Below are positions 62,868 through 64,000 of a stretch of DNA of 64,000 nucleotides, piece after piece (within the stretch, counting starts at the first letter, position 1; each line of letters starts with the position of its first letter). A model generated the notes under the pieces. That model did not search any database, was not told where the DNA came from, and saw only the letters and a list, made by a program, of their open reading frames with translations. This stretch comes from Zavarzinia compransoris. Lineage in GTDB: Bacteria > Pseudomonadota > Alphaproteobacteria > Zavarziniales > Zavarziniaceae. Position numbers and translations under genes: made by a program. The stretch lies in the NCBI RefSeq assembly GCF_003173055.1, contig NZ_QGLF01000008.1, positions 62,001-126,000 of the forward strand, read 5' to 3'.

Positions 62868-64000
62868 TTGTCCATCATCACCCCTGCGCGGGAAGATCAG
62901 GCGCCCCTGGCGCGGTTGCAGGCCCAGCCCCTGGTGCTGGGCCTGTTCCTGCCGCTATACGCCGGCGGCTGGACGGTGTCGGACGCCCCGCGCGGCACCG
63001 ACTGGACATTCGACTACAACGCCCGCCTCGTCGCCCGGGCGGAGGCGATCGGCTTCGACCTCGCCTTCGGCTTCGCCAATTGGCTGGGCAAGGACGGTTT
63101 CGGCGGGCGCACCCGGTTCCGGGCCAATTCGCTCGATTCGCTCGCGTCCAGTGCGGCGCTGGCGGCGCGGACCTCGCGCATCGTGCTGCTGTCCACCGTG
63201 CATGCGCTTTACGGCTGGCATCCGCTCAATCTGGCGCGGATCGGCGCGACCCTCGACCACATCACCGGCGGGCGCTGGGGCGCCAATCTCGTCACCGGCT
63301 TCCTGCAGGGCGAGGCCGATAAATTCGGCCAGGCCCCCATCGCCCATGACGAGCGCTACCGCCTGCTCGACGAATTCTCGACCATCGTCGAAAAGCTCTG
63401 GACCGAGGATGAGGAACTGGATTTCCAGGGGGCGCGCTGGTCCTTGAAGGGGGCCTATGTCTCGCCCCGGCCGGCCCATCGCCGCCCGCTGCTGGTGAGT
63501 GCGGCTTCGTCGGATGCCGGTTTTCGCTATGCCGCGCGCCATTCCGACCTCGTCTTCATCACCAGCCCGGCGGGGGCCGCGATCGAGGCTGCGCTCGACG
63601 TGCTGCCGGCGGTGAATGCGCGGCTGAAAGCCTATGCGGCGGAGGAAGGCCGGCGCCTTCAGACCATCATCAACCCCCATATCATCGCCCGCGACAGTAC
63701 GGCGGAAGTGGAGGCCGTCCACCGCCGCATCGTCGAGGGCGCCGACGAGGCGGCGCTGACCGCCTTCGTCGAAGGCTTCTCCGGCGGCGATTCCAAGTCC
63801 TGGTCCGGCCACCGGCGCGAGCAGCGGATCATCGGCGGCAATATCCAGATCTTCGGCACGCCGGAACAGGTGGTGGAGCAATGCCTGCGCCTGAAGGCGG
63901 CGGGCTGCGACGGCATCCAGGTGAACTTCTTCGATTACGAACCGGATCTAGAATTTTTCGGTGCCCGCATCCTGCCCCTGCTGCGGCAGGCGGGATTGCG
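62868..64000 (+). CDS. SfnG-like dimethylsulfone/LLM-class flavin monooxygenase, cut by window edge
   Basis: The frame runs off the right edge after about 377 residues. LGLFLPLYAGGWTVSDAPRGTDWTFDYNARLVARAEAIGFDLAFGFANWLGKDGFGG, STVHALYGWHPLNLARIGATLDHITGGRWGANLVTGF and VSAASSDAGFRYAARHSDLVF match FMNH2-dependent dimethylsulfone monooxygenases and relatives. No ATG is available: TTG 62868 or GTG 62817 are candidates, and TTG is preferred because GTG overlaps the upstream Cys-rich frame. Divergent from the monooxygenase at 62621. Confidence 0.82.
   Translation, partial: MSIITPAREDQAPLARLQAQPLVLGLFLPLYAGGWTVSDAPRGTDWTFDYNARLVARAEAIGFDLAFGFANWLGKDGFGGRTRFRANSLDSLASSAALAARTSRIVLLSTVHALYGWHPLNLARIGATLDHITGGRWGANLVTGFLQGEADKFGQAPIAHDERYRLLDEFSTIVEKLWTEDEELDFQGARWSLKGAYVSPRPAHRRPLLVSAASSDAGFRYAARHSDLVFITSPAGAAIEAALDVLPAVNARLKAYAAEEGRRLQTIINPHIIARDSTAEVEAVHRRIVEGADEAALTAFVEGFSGGDSKSWSGHRREQRIIGGNIQIFGTPEQVVEQCLRLKAAGCDGIQVNFFDYEPDLEFFGARILPLLRQAGL

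Overview
The window is GC-rich, densely coded DNA from a Gram-negative bacterium. TonB-dependent receptors, a TonB/ExbB/ExbD set, an SCP2-type thiolase and a cobalamin riboswitch fit an alphaproteobacterium, perhaps Rhodospirillales-like; this placement is inferred from gene content only. I see no rRNA, tRNA, insertion sequence, prophage or CRISPR array.

Region 1 (1-9.5 kb) is mixed housekeeping and accessory DNA. It holds a sensor kinase (cut by the left edge) divergent from a response regulator with a MarR-like end. Next come a TetR regulator divergent from an alpha/beta hydrolase across a perfect 16-bp palindrome, and a cobalamin riboswitch in front of a membrane protein and a BtuF-like protein. 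A large Dna2/Upf1-like helicase with a C-terminal phospholipase-D-type nuclease domain stands alone.

Region 2 (9.5-26.2 kb) looks like a ketone-catabolic island. A five-gene ATP-dependent carboxylase operon (HyuA-like, small zinc-ribbon subunit, HyuA-like, HyuB-like, small fifth subunit) is followed by an acetoacetyl-CoA-synthetase-type ligase. Order and sizes match the acetophenone carboxylase plus benzoylacetate-CoA ligase operon of Aromatoleum better than three-subunit acetone carboxylase. A MalT-like LuxR regulator lies downstream, and a thiolase, an NADP-dependent oxidoreductase and a short-chain dehydrogenase sit nearby, so alcohol to ketone to beta-keto acid to CoA ester to thiolysis could be encoded here. 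The substrate is unproven.

Region 3 (26.2-64 kb) is a very large sulfur-scavenging island. It has a MetNIQ-type transporter, a TauABC transporter, a YeeE/YedE permease with a periplasmic rhodanese, and two TauD-type dioxygenases. It also has two TonB receptors, an arylsulfatase, a second sulfonate ABC system with two permeases, and its own TonB-ExbB-ExbD energiser. It ends with four luciferase-like flavin monooxygenases, a DszC/SfnB-like flavoprotein and a Liv-type transporter with a LivM-LivG fusion. Together these would import and desulfurise sulfate esters, sulfonates, sulfones and thiosulfate.

The most interesting signal is a set of tiny reading frames ahead of the sulfur operons, ending in runs of cysteine and arginine just before their stops (GCCCRRP*, GRCCRRRR*, TCRCR*, YSCCR*, and two weaker ones). 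They look like cysteine-sensing leader peptides, analogous to the polycysteine upstream frames of mycobacteria, and could couple cysteine supply to expression of the island. A 15-bp sequence shared by two of the same promoters may be a common activator site.
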